Assembly: GCF_001440415.1 (NCBI RefSeq)
Contig: NZ_LLYA01000177.1
Coordinates: forward strand, 1 to 49,080
DNA length: 49,080 nt
Direction: 5' to 3'
Source: Bradyrhizobium retamae
GTDB lineage: Bacteria > Pseudomonadota > Alphaproteobacteria > Rhizobiales > Xanthobacteraceae
A program made the position numbers and the translations under genes. Positions 9,157 to 17,262 of the stretch are shown here, piece after piece; the first letter of the stretch is position 1, and every line of letters starts with the position of its first letter. The notes under the pieces are model-generated. The model did no database searches, was not told the DNA's origin, and worked only from the letters and a program-made list of their open reading frames with translations.

Positions 9157-10161
9157 ATGGCGAGCAAACGAAAGCAGTATAGCTTGAGCCGGCGCCCCGC
9201 GTTGTTCGCCGGCATGACGGCGCTGGCGGCAGCGCTGTTGCTGCCGCAATTCGCCCGCGCGCAAAGTTATCCGAACCGACCGGTGCGGCTGATCCTGCCG
9301 TTCGGCGCGGGCGGCGTCGCCGACGTCACGGCGCGGCTCGTTACCGAGAAACTCGGCGAAAAGCTCGGCCAGCGCTTCGTCATCGAGAACATGCCGGGCG
9401 CCGGGGGTATCAACGCGGCGCGCGCTGTGCTGTCTGCGCCTGCGGACGGCCATACGCTGGCGCTGTTCAGCAACGGCACCGCGATTTCCGTATCGCTGTT
9501 CAAAAACCTGACGTTCAATCCGGTGACCGATTTCGTGCCGGTTTCGAGCATGGGCTATTTCGACTTCATCTTCGTCACCCAGGCTGGCTCGCCGTATCCG
9601 ACGCTGGCTGACTTCATCAAGGCAGCGAAGCAAAAACCCGGCATGCTCAATGTCGGCACCATCAATGTCGGATCGACCCAGAACCTCGCCGCGCAATTGT
9701 TCAAATCGACGGCCGGCGTCGATGTTACGATCGTGCCGTTCCGCAGTTCGCCCGAGGTGCTGATCGCGCTGTTGCGCGGCGATATCCAGATGGCGATCGA
9801 AAATTACAGCGCTGTGCGATCGCATATTGCCGACAAGGCGGCGATTGCCGCGTCGTCTTCAGGGCCCGTGCGCACCACGTTCCTGCCCGACGTGCCAACG
9901 GTGAAGGAAGCCGGCGGCGGGGATTTCGAGGCGCGGTCCTGGAACGCGATCTTTGCGCCGAAGGGCACGCCGCCGGAGCTGATCAGGACGCTCAACGTCG
10001 CGCTGCGCGAGGTGCTCGAGATGCCCGACTTGAAGAGGCGCGCGCTCGATCTCGGCATCGAGGCCAAGGCCAGCTCGCCCGAGGAAATCCGCGACCGGCT
10101 GAAGGCCGATATCGACAAATGGGCTGACGTGATCGAGCGGGCCGGAATTGCCAAACAGTAG
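9157..10161 (+). CDS. Bug/TctC family tripartite tricarboxylate receptor (second copy)
   Basis: This 334-residue periplasmic binding protein is of the same family as the divergent one at 6444-7421 but clearly a different paralogue. The signal region has a twin-arginine-like SRRPALFAG before a hydrophobic stretch ending AQSYPNRPVRLILPFGAGG, so export could be by Tat rather than Sec. IENMPGAGG and LPDVPTVKEAG are family hallmarks. The start is ATG 9157, set by GAAGGAG at 9142-9148; the upstream open frame is the shadow of the ligI gene. Its place inside the catabolic operon suggests it captures the aromatic or pyrone carboxylate that the operon degrades. Confidence 0.88.
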   Translation: MASKRKQYSLSRRPALFAGMTALAAALLLPQFARAQSYPNRPVRLILPFGAGGVADVTARLVTEKLGEKLGQRFVIENMPGAGGINAARAVLSAPADGHTLALFSNGTAISVSLFKNLTFNPVTDFVPVSSMGYFDFIFVTQAGSPYPTLADFIKAAKQKPGMLNVGTINVGSTQNLAAQLFKSTAGVDVTIVPFRSSPEVLIALLRGDIQMAIENYSAVRSHIADKAAIAASSSGPVRTTFLPDVPTVKEAGGGDFEARSWNAIFAPKGTPPELIRTLNVALREVLEMPDLKRRALDLGIEAKASSPEEIRDRLKADIDKWADVIERAGIAKQ

Positions 10162-10216
10162 TCATGTTGTCGGTGCGGCCGGCAACGTGCAACAATCGAA
10201 GGAGGAAATCCCGATC

Positions 10217-10942
10217 ATGAGCAATGCTGGAAAAACGGGCCTTGTGGTTACGGCGCATCCCGGCGATTTCGTCTGGCGCGCGGGCGGCGCGATCGCGCTG
10301 CACGCCAAGAAAGGCTATCGCATCAAGATCGCCTGCCTCTCGTTCGGCGAGCGCGGTGAAAGCCAGTTCGCCTGGAAAGAGCCCGGCGCGACGACGGAGA
10401 AGGTGAAGGCCGGAAGGCGCGACGAGGCGGAGCGCGCGGCGGAGATGCTGGGCGCAGAAATCGAGTTCTTCGACACGGGAGATTATCCGCTGCGCCTGAC
10501 GGAGGCTCATTTCGACCGCATGGTCGATATCTACCGCGAGCTCAATCCGTCCTTCGTGCTGACCCATGCGCTGGAGGATCCCTATAATTTCGATCATCCG
10601 ACCGCGGCGCACTTCGCGCAGGAAACCCGCGTAGTCGCGCAGGCGATGGGTCACAAGCCCGGCGCCAGATACACCTATTCGGCGCCGCCAGTGTTCCTGT
10701 TCGAGCCGCATCAGCCGGAGATGTGCAACTTCAAGCCGCAGGTGATCCTCAACATCGACGAAGTCTGGGATATTAAGCGCAAGACGTTCGAAATTTTCGC
10801 CACCCAGAAGCACCTGTGGGCCTATTACGAGCGGGTCGCGCTGCAGCGGGGCGTGCAGGGTGGCCGCAACACCGGCAAGCCGATGACTTATGGCGAGGCC
10901 TATCAGCGGCTGTTTCCGATGGCGATGGAGGAGCTGGCATGA
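10217..10942 (+). CDS. galB: 4-oxalomesaconate hydratase (GalB-like, PIG-L fold)
   Basis: The 241-residue protein belongs to the PIG-L/LmbE zinc-dependent family. Several segments agree with remembered Pseudomonas putida GalB: AHPGDFVWRAGGAIALHA (H14, D17 as zinc ligands), LSFGERGES, EFFDTGDYP, EDPYNFDHPTAAH (H127), FEPHQPE and YERVALQRGVQ. GalB hydrates 4-oxalomesaconate to 4-carboxy-4-hydroxy-2-oxoadipate. PIG-L deacetylases of sugars share the fold, but the context with LigI- and LigK-type enzymes favours hydratase. ATG 10217 is preceded by AAGGAGGAAA. The stop codon overlaps the next gene's start (ATGA). Confidence 0.82.
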   Translation: MSNAGKTGLVVTAHPGDFVWRAGGAIALHAKKGYRIKIACLSFGERGESQFAWKEPGATTEKVKAGRRDEAERAAEMLGAEIEFFDTGDYPLRLTEAHFDRMVDIYRELNPSFVLTHALEDPYNFDHPTAAHFAQETRVVAQAMGHKPGARYTYSAPPVFLFEPHQPEMCNFKPQVILNIDEVWDIKRKTFEIFATQKHLWAYYERVALQRGVQGGRNTGKPMTYGEAYQRLFPMAMEELA

Positions 10943-11631
10943 AGACGGTTGTCGTCCGCAACATCAAGCGCACCGAACCTGATATCGTGAAACGGCTCGG
11001 CGCACTCGGCGTCGCCACTGCGCATGAGGCCTATGGCCGCTTCGGCCTGATGAAGCCCTATCTGCGCCCAGTCTGGAGCGGCGCCGAGACATCAGGCACC
11101 GCCGTAACCGTGCTGGCGCAGCCCGGCGACAACTGGATGATCCATGTTGCGGTGGAGCAGTGCCAGCCCGGCGATATTCTGGTGGTCGGCTGCACGACCG
11201 ACAATACCGACGGCATGTTCGGTGATCTGCTGGCGACCTCATTGATGGCGCGCGGCGTAAGAGGCCTCGTTATCGATGCCGGCGTTCGCGACGCCAAATC
11301 GCTTCGCGAAATGGGTTTTCCGGTGTGGTCGAAGGCGATCTCGGCCAAGGGGACGGTGAAGGCGACGCTCGGCGCCGTCAACGTTCCCGTCGTTTGCGCC
11401 GGGATCAATGTGGTGCCGGGCGATGTGGTCGTTGCCGATGACGATGGCGTCGTGGTGATCGGACGCAAGGACGCCGCCGATGTCGTCGTCAAGGGCGAGA
11501 AGCGCGTCGCCGACGAAGACGGCAAGCGCAAGCAACTCGCCGCGGGCGTGCTCGGGCTTGATATGTACAACATGCGCGAGCCGCTGGCGAAGGCCGGTCT
11601 CATCTATGTCGACGAGTTGGAGGAGGACTGA
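10939..11631 (+). CDS. ligK: 4-carboxy-4-hydroxy-2-oxoadipate aldolase / oxaloacetate decarboxylase
   Basis: The 230-residue enzyme is of the RraA-like class II aldolase family (LigK, GalC, ProA, HMG aldolase). The active-site segments are clear: DNTDGMFGDLLATSLMARGV and LVIDAGVRDAKSLREMGFPVW (R117, D118). It splits 4-carboxy-4-hydroxy-2-oxoadipate into pyruvate and oxaloacetate with a divalent metal, and family members also decarboxylate oxaloacetate. The RNase E inhibitor RraA is a fold relative, but the catalytic arginine-aspartate pair and operon favour an aldolase. It overlaps galB by four bases, implying translational coupling, and the next gene starts two bases after its stop. Confidence 0.87.
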   Translation: MKTVVVRNIKRTEPDIVKRLGALGVATAHEAYGRFGLMKPYLRPVWSGAETSGTAVTVLAQPGDNWMIHVAVEQCQPGDILVVGCTTDNTDGMFGDLLATSLMARGVRGLVIDAGVRDAKSLREMGFPVWSKAISAKGTVKATLGAVNVPVVCAGINVVPGDVVVADDDGVVVIGRKDAADVVVKGEKRVADEDGKRKQLAAGVLGLDMYNMREPLAKAGLIYVDELEED

Positions 11632-11632
11632 A

Positions 11633-12541
11633 GTGGCGATGCGCCTGCGCACCTTGCTCGGCGACCATCCCGGCACGACCGCCATCAAAAACGGATCGAT
11701 CAGGTCGGACCTGGTCGAGTTCGATTTCGCGCCGTACTCGCCGACCAACAAAGGTTTCAAGCCGATGGTCCGCGAGGGGGCGTTCGATGTCTCGGAGATG
11801 GCGATCGTCACTTATCTAATGGCTAGATCTTTCGGCAAGCCGATGGTGCTGCTGCCCGATGTCGTGCTGGCGCGATTTCAGCATGGGCATGCGCTTTACA
11901 ATGCAAAGGCGGGCAAGCTTACGCCACGCGACCTCAAGGGCAAACGCGTCGGTATTCGTTCCTTCACCACCACGACCGGCGCATGGCTGCGCGGCATTCT
12001 CTCCAATGACTATAGTGTCGATCTCGATTCGATCGAGTGGGTGACGTTCGAGGAGGCTCATGTCGCCGAATTCGTCGATACGACCAGGCGGGCGCCTGCG
12101 GGCAAGCAGATTATCCAGATGCTGATCGACGGCGAACTCGATGCCGTGCTCGGCGAGAAATCGAATCATCCGGATTTGAAGCCGCTGTTTGCCGATGTTG
12201 CTGCTGAAGAGAAGGCTTGGTTTGGGAAGCACAGGGTGGTGCCGATCAACCATATGGTGGTGGTGAGCCGGAGATTGTCAGAGGAACACCCGGACGCTGT
12301 GCGGGAGGTGCATCGGCTGCTTGCCGAGTCCGCGACCGCTTCGCCAGCAGCGCCGTGTTTCAGCCGGGACGAAATGCAGCGTTCGCTGCAACTGATCATC
12401 GATTATTCCGCGCAGCAAAAACTCATTCCGCGCGCGTATGCGGTGGAAGAACTGTTCGACGATGTAACGCGGGCAATTTGGTTATCTTTACAGGTGTCGT
12501 CACCCGCGAAGGCGGGTGACCCAGTATTCCAGGGACAGTAG
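11633..12541 (+). CDS. 4,5-dihydroxyphthalate decarboxylase-like / periplasmic-binding-fold protein
   Basis: The 302-residue protein has the periplasmic-binding fold but no signal peptide. It resembles the group annotated as 4,5-dihydroxyphthalate decarboxylase or NMT1-like substrate-binding protein: FKPMVREGAFDVSEMAIVTYLMA, LKGKRVGIRSFTTTTGAWLRG, WVTFEEAHVAEF, and PINHMVVV. The cytosolic location and catabolic neighbours favour an enzyme removing a carboxyl group from an aromatic diol; that is inference. GTG 11633 is used because GGAGGAG sits seven bases upstream; ATG 11639 is possible. The last ~16 codons (VSSPAKAGDPVFQGQ) lie inside a palindromic repeat, so the natural C-terminus may have been replaced by repeat sequence. 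Confidence 0.68.
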   Translation: MAMRLRTLLGDHPGTTAIKNGSIRSDLVEFDFAPYSPTNKGFKPMVREGAFDVSEMAIVTYLMARSFGKPMVLLPDVVLARFQHGHALYNAKAGKLTPRDLKGKRVGIRSFTTTTGAWLRGILSNDYSVDLDSIEWVTFEEAHVAEFVDTTRRAPAGKQIIQMLIDGELDAVLGEKSNHPDLKPLFADVAAEEKAWFGKHRVVPINHMVVVSRRLSEEHPDAVREVHRLLAESATASPAAPCFSRDEMQRSLQLIIDYSAQQKLIPRAYAVEELFDDVTRAIWLSLQVSSPAKAGDPVFQGQ

Positions 12542-12595
12542 TGATTGAGCCGAGAAGCCGCAGCGTACTGGATACCCGCCTTCGCGGGTATGACG
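12498..12595. repeat. Inverted pair of 'IPAFAGMT'-type palindromic repeats
   Basis: Two copies of a palindromic unit face each other. The left copy has stem CACCCGC/GCGGGTG (12501-12518) followed by CCAGTATTCCA; the right copy has GTACTGGAT before stem ATACCCGC/GCGGGTAT (12572-12591). Read in one frame the unit encodes IPAFAGMT, a well-known signature of REP-like repeats in alphaproteobacteria. The pair lies between the decarboxylase-like and dioxygenase genes and overlaps the end of the former. Confidence 0.85.
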
Positions 12596-12626
12596 ATCCG
12601 AAAAACTTGCGACCAGGAGCGACACA

Positions 12627-13577
12627 ATGACCCCCGAGCCGATCTTCGATCTCGCCCATCTCGGCCACATGGAGCTGCTGACGCCGAAGCCGGACGAGAG
12701 CCTGAAATTCTTCGTCGACGTCATGGGCATGACGATCAGCGGCCAGGAGGGCGAGTCGGTCTACCTGCGGGGCTGGGACGACTACGAGCGCTATTCGCTG
12801 AAACTGACGGCCTCGAAAACATCAGGCATGGAGCACATGGCGTTGCGCGCGCGTAGCCCGCAGGCGCTGGAGCGTCGCGTCGCCGCGCTGAAAGGGTCGG
12901 GATTCGACATCGGCTGGATCGATGGCGATATGGGGCAGGGGCCGACATTCCGCTGTCGCGACCCTGATGGTCATATCGTCGAGCTCTACTACGAAACCGA
13001 ATGGTATCAGGCGCCGCCCGAACTCCAGCCGGCGTTGAAGAACCAGGCGCAGCGCTTCCCGGCGCGTGGCGTCAATGTCCGCCGGCTCGATCATCTCAAT
13101 TGCCTGGCCGTCGACATCAAGGCGAACCGGCTCTTTTTCGAAAACTATCTGGGCTTGCGCACCACCGAGCAGATTGTGCTGAACGACGGTACGGAAGCCG
13201 CGATGTGGATGACGATGTCGAACAAAAGCTACGACTTCGCCTATACCCGCGATCACTACGGCAAGGCCGGCCGCTTCCATCACGTCACGTACGCGCTCGA
13301 CAGCCGCGAGGAAATCCTGCGCGCCGCCGATATCTTTCTCGAAAACGGCGTCCACATTGAGACCGGGCCGCACAAGCATGCGATCCAGCAGACCTTCTTC
13401 CTCTATGTCTGGGAGCCCGGCGGCAACCGCGTCGAGGTCGCCAACGCCGGCGCCCGCTTGATCCTCGCGCCCGACTGGAAACCGATCGTCTGGACCGAGG
13501 AAGAGCGAAAGAAAGGCCAGGCCTGGGGGCTTAGGACGATCGAGTCGTTTCACACCCACGGCACACCGCCGGTGTGA
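12627..13577 (+). CDS. Two-domain VOC extradiol (catechol 2,3-) dioxygenase
   Basis: The 316-residue enzyme has two vicinal-oxygen-chelate modules (about 8-125 and 152-275), the layout of type I extradiol dioxygenases such as catechol 2,3-dioxygenase. The metal-binding positions of the catalytic C-terminal module can be seen: LDHLN (H156), RFHHVTY (HH at 218-219) and GGNRVEV (E270). The fingerprint QTFFLYVWEPGGNRVEV is close to the family pattern. Such enzymes open catecholic rings next to the hydroxyls with Fe(II) and oxygen. The substrate is unknown. Canonical protocatechuate and gallate dioxygenases are of the unrelated LigAB/DesZ type, so its link to the LigI-GalB-LigK route is notable. 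Start ATG 12627 follows AGGAGCGACACA. Confidence 0.85.
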   Translation: MTPEPIFDLAHLGHMELLTPKPDESLKFFVDVMGMTISGQEGESVYLRGWDDYERYSLKLTASKTSGMEHMALRARSPQALERRVAALKGSGFDIGWIDGDMGQGPTFRCRDPDGHIVELYYETEWYQAPPELQPALKNQAQRFPARGVNVRRLDHLNCLAVDIKANRLFFENYLGLRTTEQIVLNDGTEAAMWMTMSNKSYDFAYTRDHYGKAGRFHHVTYALDSREEILRAADIFLENGVHIETGPHKHAIQQTFFLYVWEPGGNRVEVANAGARLILAPDWKPIVWTEEERKKGQAWGLRTIESFHTHGTPPV

Positions 13578-13704
13578 GAGGCGCACGCCAGGATCATCGA
13601 TCGCGACAAAATTACGGCGATGGAGATCGAAAGTGCGAGCCTTGCGGCTTCGCTGTCGCGCACCATCTTGATCAGGTGGCGAAGCGGCAGTGTGGAACGG
13701 CGCG

Positions 13705-14919
13705 ATGGCACAGCATGTAGATTTCGATTTCACCAGCGAAGCGTTTTTTCGTGATCCGCAGGCCGGCGTCGCGCAACTGCGCTCGATCGGTTCTGCCGTC
13801 GCGACGAGGTTTCCGATCATCGGCCGGGTCTGGGTCACCACGACCTTTGAGGCGGCCGCGCGTGTGCTGAAGGACAGCACGGTGTTCACGCTGCGCAAGG
13901 AGGGGGGGGCGCTCGGCGGCGTGCCGTGGTGGATGCCGAGACTGATCGGGACGTTGGCCAACAACATGCTGACGATGGACGAGCCGGACCACACCCGGCT
14001 GCGCAATATCGTCGATGAGGCGTTTCGCCGGCGCGCGGTGCTCGACATGGAGCCGCACATTCGCGCCATCGCCGATCGCCTCGCCGATGAATTGTTCGCC
14101 GATGGCAACCCTGCCGATCTGGTGCAGCGTTATGCGCGGATGCTGCCGCTTGCGGTGATTTGCGAGCTGCTGGGCCTGCCGCCGGCGGACCGGCCGAAGT
14201 TTATGGCTTGGGCCAATTCGATGGCGCATCTCACCAATGCACTCGGCTTTCTGTGGCTGATCGGCGGCCTCATCAAGATGCGGCGCTACCTGAAGGAACG
14301 CTTGCGGCTGACCCGCGAACAGGGCGGCGAAGGATTGATTGCCGAGCTTGTGCGGGTCGAGAAGGAAGGCGGGCGCATCACGCCGGACGAAATGGTCTCG
14401 ATGGTGTTTCTTTTGCTGGGGGCGGGCTCCGAGACCACTACCCATCTGGTCAGCGGATCGGTGTTCGAGTTGCTGAAAGACCCCGCGCGGCGCGATTGGC
14501 TAATGGCGGACTGGAGCCGCGCTGGCCTGGCGGTGGAAGAATTCTTGCGCTTCGTCTCGCCGGTGCAATTTTCAAAGCCGCGCTATGTGCGCCATGACGT
14601 CGATCTCGAGGGCGTGAAATTGAAGAAGGGTGATCGGGTGATGGCGATGATCGTCGCGGCCAATCTCGACCCCCAAGCCAACGAGTGCCCCGAACGCCTC
14701 GATCTCGAGCGGAGGCCGAACCGGCATCTGGCGTTCGGGACTGGAATTCATTTCTGCCTCGGCCATCAGCTCGCGCGGATCGAAGGAACTTGCGCACTGC
14801 AGGCGCTGTTCACGCGCTGGCCGCGGCTGAAGCTGGCGGTTGAGCCGTCACAAATTCATTGGCGGAAACGGCCCGGCATTCGCATGATTGCGGAGTTGCC
14901 TGTGGTGGCTACCGGGTGA
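13705..14919 (+). CDS. Cytochrome P450
   Basis: The 404-residue soluble bacterial P450 shows the I-helix oxygen-activation motif LLGAGSETTT (near 240), an ExxR motif in EEFLR, and the heme-binding loop FGTGIHFCLGHQLAR near residue 345 with the cysteine thiolate ligand. DEPDHTRLR in the C-helix region is also typical. It would hydroxylate or demethylate a small organic substrate using external redox partners; no ferredoxin or reductase gene is adjacent. ATG 13705 is chosen; an in-frame GTG at 13690 adds five residues. It lies 127 bases after the dioxygenase gene in the same direction and ends 12 bases before the tRNA gene, so it may or may not be part of the catabolic operon. Confidence 0.9.
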   Translation: MAQHVDFDFTSEAFFRDPQAGVAQLRSIGSAVATRFPIIGRVWVTTTFEAAARVLKDSTVFTLRKEGGALGGVPWWMPRLIGTLANNMLTMDEPDHTRLRNIVDEAFRRRAVLDMEPHIRAIADRLADELFADGNPADLVQRYARMLPLAVICELLGLPPADRPKFMAWANSMAHLTNALGFLWLIGGLIKMRRYLKERLRLTREQGGEGLIAELVRVEKEGGRITPDEMVSMVFLLLGAGSETTTHLVSGSVFELLKDPARRDWLMADWSRAGLAVEEFLRFVSPVQFSKPRYVRHDVDLEGVKLKKGDRVMAMIVAANLDPQANECPERLDLERRPNRHLAFGTGIHFCLGHQLARIEGTCALQALFTRWPRLKLAVEPSQIHWRKRPGIRMIAELPVVATG

Positions 14920-14931
14920 TGAGAGCGCGGC

Positions 14932-15005
14932 TGGCTGGGGAACTAGGATTCGAACCTAGACAAACAGAGTCAGAGTCTGTTGTGCTACCGTTACACCATT
15001 CCCCA
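14932..15005 (-). tRNA. tRNA-Gln (anticodon CTG), CCA encoded
   Basis: Read on the minus strand, TGGGGAA (5' acceptor strand) pairs with TTCCCCA, followed by discriminator G and an encoded CCA. The anticodon stem ACAGA/TCTGT encloses the loop CTCTGAC, giving anticodon CTG for glutamine. The T arm CTAGG-TTCGAAT-CCTAG is perfect. Total length is 74 bases including CCA. The 3' end points towards the P450 gene. Confidence 0.95.
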
Positions 15006-15630
15006 TAAACCATTGATATTACATCGTTTCTTGTCGAAACTTTTGCAAATGGCTTCGCAAATGGTCCCGATCATATAACTGCACCGGTGGTTACGGTCCA
15101 GCCCTTGTTGAATCGCCCTCGAAACAGCCTGCATCTAACGGTTTTCGTAGGCTTTGCTGCGTTATCCTCGGACATAGCATTGTTCTTTCCATTAGCTGAC
15201 TCTGATCAAGTGTCAGCGCGGCTTGGCTAAGAGAACGAAAATTGCTCCGGTCGGTGGTTCGAGTCGCTCCCCCGCTACCAAAGCTGCGATATTCTACGAT
15301 TTCCTTCGATCCTCTACGCTGCCACTCGCTCCACGGGACCTTGCTCGGCCGCGTTGCTAGGTGATTGGATGCTGCTTTGATCCAGTGCTTCGATCTTCGT
15401 AGCATGGGGCACAACATCGCAGAATACATAGCAACCGTTACCAGGTGATGAAGCGGGGCCCAACTTGAAGGAGGAGCAGATCGGCGACCCGCGCCACGAT
15501 CATGTCGATGCAGCGGCCACTTCGCTCAAGCCGTTCGTCGAAGTGAGATCGCCGCTATCAGGCGAGGCGAACAGGTTACGATCGCGCGGGTCGGCGAATC
15601 GCGAAACGAAGACCGATGTGAAAGCGCATA
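15006..15630. other. Gene-free gap with a tRNA-3'-end-like fragment
   Basis: No convincing coding frame is seen in these 625 bases. At 15256-15280 the plus strand reads GGTTCGAGTC followed by a C-rich stretch ending GCTACCA, which looks like the T-loop, acceptor strand and CCA of a tRNA. No matching 5' half precedes it. It may be a leftover of an integration event or a chance match. Confidence 0.35.
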
Positions 15631-16518
15631 TCATCCGCCCAGGAACAGGCGCCCGACATCGGGATCGGCGACGAGCTCCGCGCCCTTGCCGGCACGGGCG
15701 AGCTGCCCGGATACGAGGACATAGCCGATATCGGCGAATTCCAGCCCTTTCTTGGCGTTCTGCTCGACCATCAGGATGGTCTTGCCGTCGCGGTGCTGGA
15801 GTTCGTCCAGAATCTCGAAGACCATGTCGATAAAGCGCGGCTCAAGCCCGATAGACGGCTCGTCGATCAGGAGCAACTCCGGATCCATGACCAGGGCTCG
15901 CGAGATCTCGAGCAGCCTACGCTCGCCGCCAGATAGAACACGAGCCGGCATATGACGCCGCTCGGCCAGTCGGGGATACTTGGCGAATATGCGTTCGGCA
16001 GCGGCCTTAGCCTCTCTGGGCGTGTTCATGAGATAGCCGCCCATCCATAGATTCTCTTCCACTGTCATGTCGGCGAAGACAGAGTTGTCCTGCAGTACAT
16101 AGGCAATGCCGGCTCGTCTGAGCTTGTCGCTGGGCTTGAGCCGGGTCACGTCGTGCCCGGCGAGGCGCACCGCTCCAGCATAGATGCTGGTGAAGCCAAA
16201 GACGGTGTGGAGCACGGTCGACTTGCCGGCACCGTTCGGCCCGATGAGGCACAGAGACTGGGCGCGCCCCACGCGCAGCGAAAAGTCGTGCAGAATCTCC
16301 ATCGGCCCGTAGCCGGCGCGCAAGCGGTCGATGGTCAGAAGGGTGTTGTCACCGGCGAGTGCGTCGAGTGTCTCTACGGGCGGCGCCTCGGCGGCGAACT
16401 GCTCTGCCTGGCGTGCCACGTCGGTGACCGACATCGCGGTGCCGACCGATCCGCTGTCGCCGGGGAACGCGGCCATCTCCGCCGCTTTCCTATGCTCGGT
16501 CTTGTTGCTCGCTCCCAT
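15631..16518 (-). CDS. livF: LivF-type branched-chain amino acid ABC transporter ATPase
   Basis: The 295-residue ATPase has Walker A GPNGAGKST (93-101), the ABC signature LSGGERRLLE (about 196) and Walker B LLLIDEPSIGLEP. The pattern matches the LivF half of the HAAT-type importer ATPase pair. About 58 residues precede the first ABC beta strand (LLTIDRLRAGYG), longer than usual for LivF (normally about 235 residues in all). An internal Met (residue 29) could be the true start, but ATG 16518 directly abuts the livG stop, which supports coupling. It is the last gene of the livKHMGF cluster. Confidence 0.9.
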   Translation of the reverse strand: MGASNKTEHRKAAEMAAFPGDSGSVGTAMSVTDVARQAEQFAAEAPPVETLDALAGDNTLLTIDRLRAGYGPMEILHDFSLRVGRAQSLCLIGPNGAGKSTVLHTVFGFTSIYAGAVRLAGHDVTRLKPSDKLRRAGIAYVLQDNSVFADMTVEENLWMGGYLMNTPREAKAAAERIFAKYPRLAERRHMPARVLSGGERRLLEISRALVMDPELLLIDEPSIGLEPRFIDMVFEILDELQHRDGKTILMVEQNAKKGLEFADIGYVLVSGQLARAGKGAELVADPDVGRLFLGG

Positions 16519-17262
16519 TCAGTGCGCTCCCAGATAGGCGTCGATGACGCGCCGGTCGTTCCTGATCTCCTCTGGCGGCCCTTCGGCCAGCAGCTCGCCA
16601 TGAGCCAGGCAGTAAATGTGCTCGGCAAGGCTCATGATGACGCGCATGTTGTGCTCGATGACGAACAGCGTGACACCAAACACCGCGTTGGCTTGCTTGA
16701 GCCGGTCGATCAGGCCGTCAATCAGTATCGGGTTGATGCCGGCGGTTGGCTCGTCCAGCATAAGCATCTTCGGCTCGTTCATGAGCGCCATAGCAAATTC
16801 GAGGAGCTTCTGCTGGCCGAAGGAGAGTGAGTCGGCCCTCAGATGGCGCTTGGCATGAAGCCCGACGAATGCGAGGAGATCCTCCGCCTGACGACCCCGC
16901 GCAGCGCTTCTGATGTGAAACAGGTCGAGGAGGCTACTGCCGCGTTGGGAGGCGGAGATCAGCATGTTCTCAACGCAGGTCATACCGCCATAGATACGCG
17001 TCTGCTGGAAGGTACGGATGAGCCCGAGCCGCGCGATGTCGGCGACGCGCAGGCGGGAAATCTCGCGGCCCTGAAAGCGGATCGAGCCCTCGTCGACCGG
17101 ATGGGCACCGACGATCGATGAGAACAGCGTCGTCTTGCCCGATCCGTTCGGCCCGATGAGGCCGACGATGCGGCCCTCGTGCACCTCAAGGCTGATCGAC
17201 TCGTTGGCCCGCACGGCGCCGAAGGACTTCGAGACATTCTTGACCTCGAGCATCGCAGTCAT
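16519..17262 (-). CDS. livG: LivG-type branched-chain amino acid ABC transporter ATPase
   Basis: The 247-residue ATPase has Walker A GPNGSGKTT (37-45), the LivG-type signature variant LSFGQQKLLE in place of LSGGQ, Walker B MLMLDEPTAGINP and the switch histidine in FVIEHNM. It pairs with LivF under the LivHM membrane channel. ATG 17262 overlaps the livM stop by four bases (ATGA). The long open frame continuing upstream is the shadow of livM. Confidence 0.92.
   Translation of the reverse strand: MTAMLEVKNVSKSFGAVRANESISLEVHEGRIVGLIGPNGSGKTTLFSSIVGAHPVDEGSIRFQGREISRLRVADIARLGLIRTFQQTRIYGGMTCVENMLISASQRGSSLLDLFHIRSAARGRQAEDLLAFVGLHAKRHLRADSLSFGQQKLLEFAMALMNEPKMLMLDEPTAGINPILIDGLIDRLKQANAVFGVTLFVIEHNMRVIMSLAEHIYCLAHGELLAEGPPEEIRNDRRVIDAYLGAH

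Noticed and set aside
15091..15429. A 112-codon minus-strand frame after tRNA-Gln
   Set aside because: No start signal or family resemblance, and it crosses the tRNA-like fragment.
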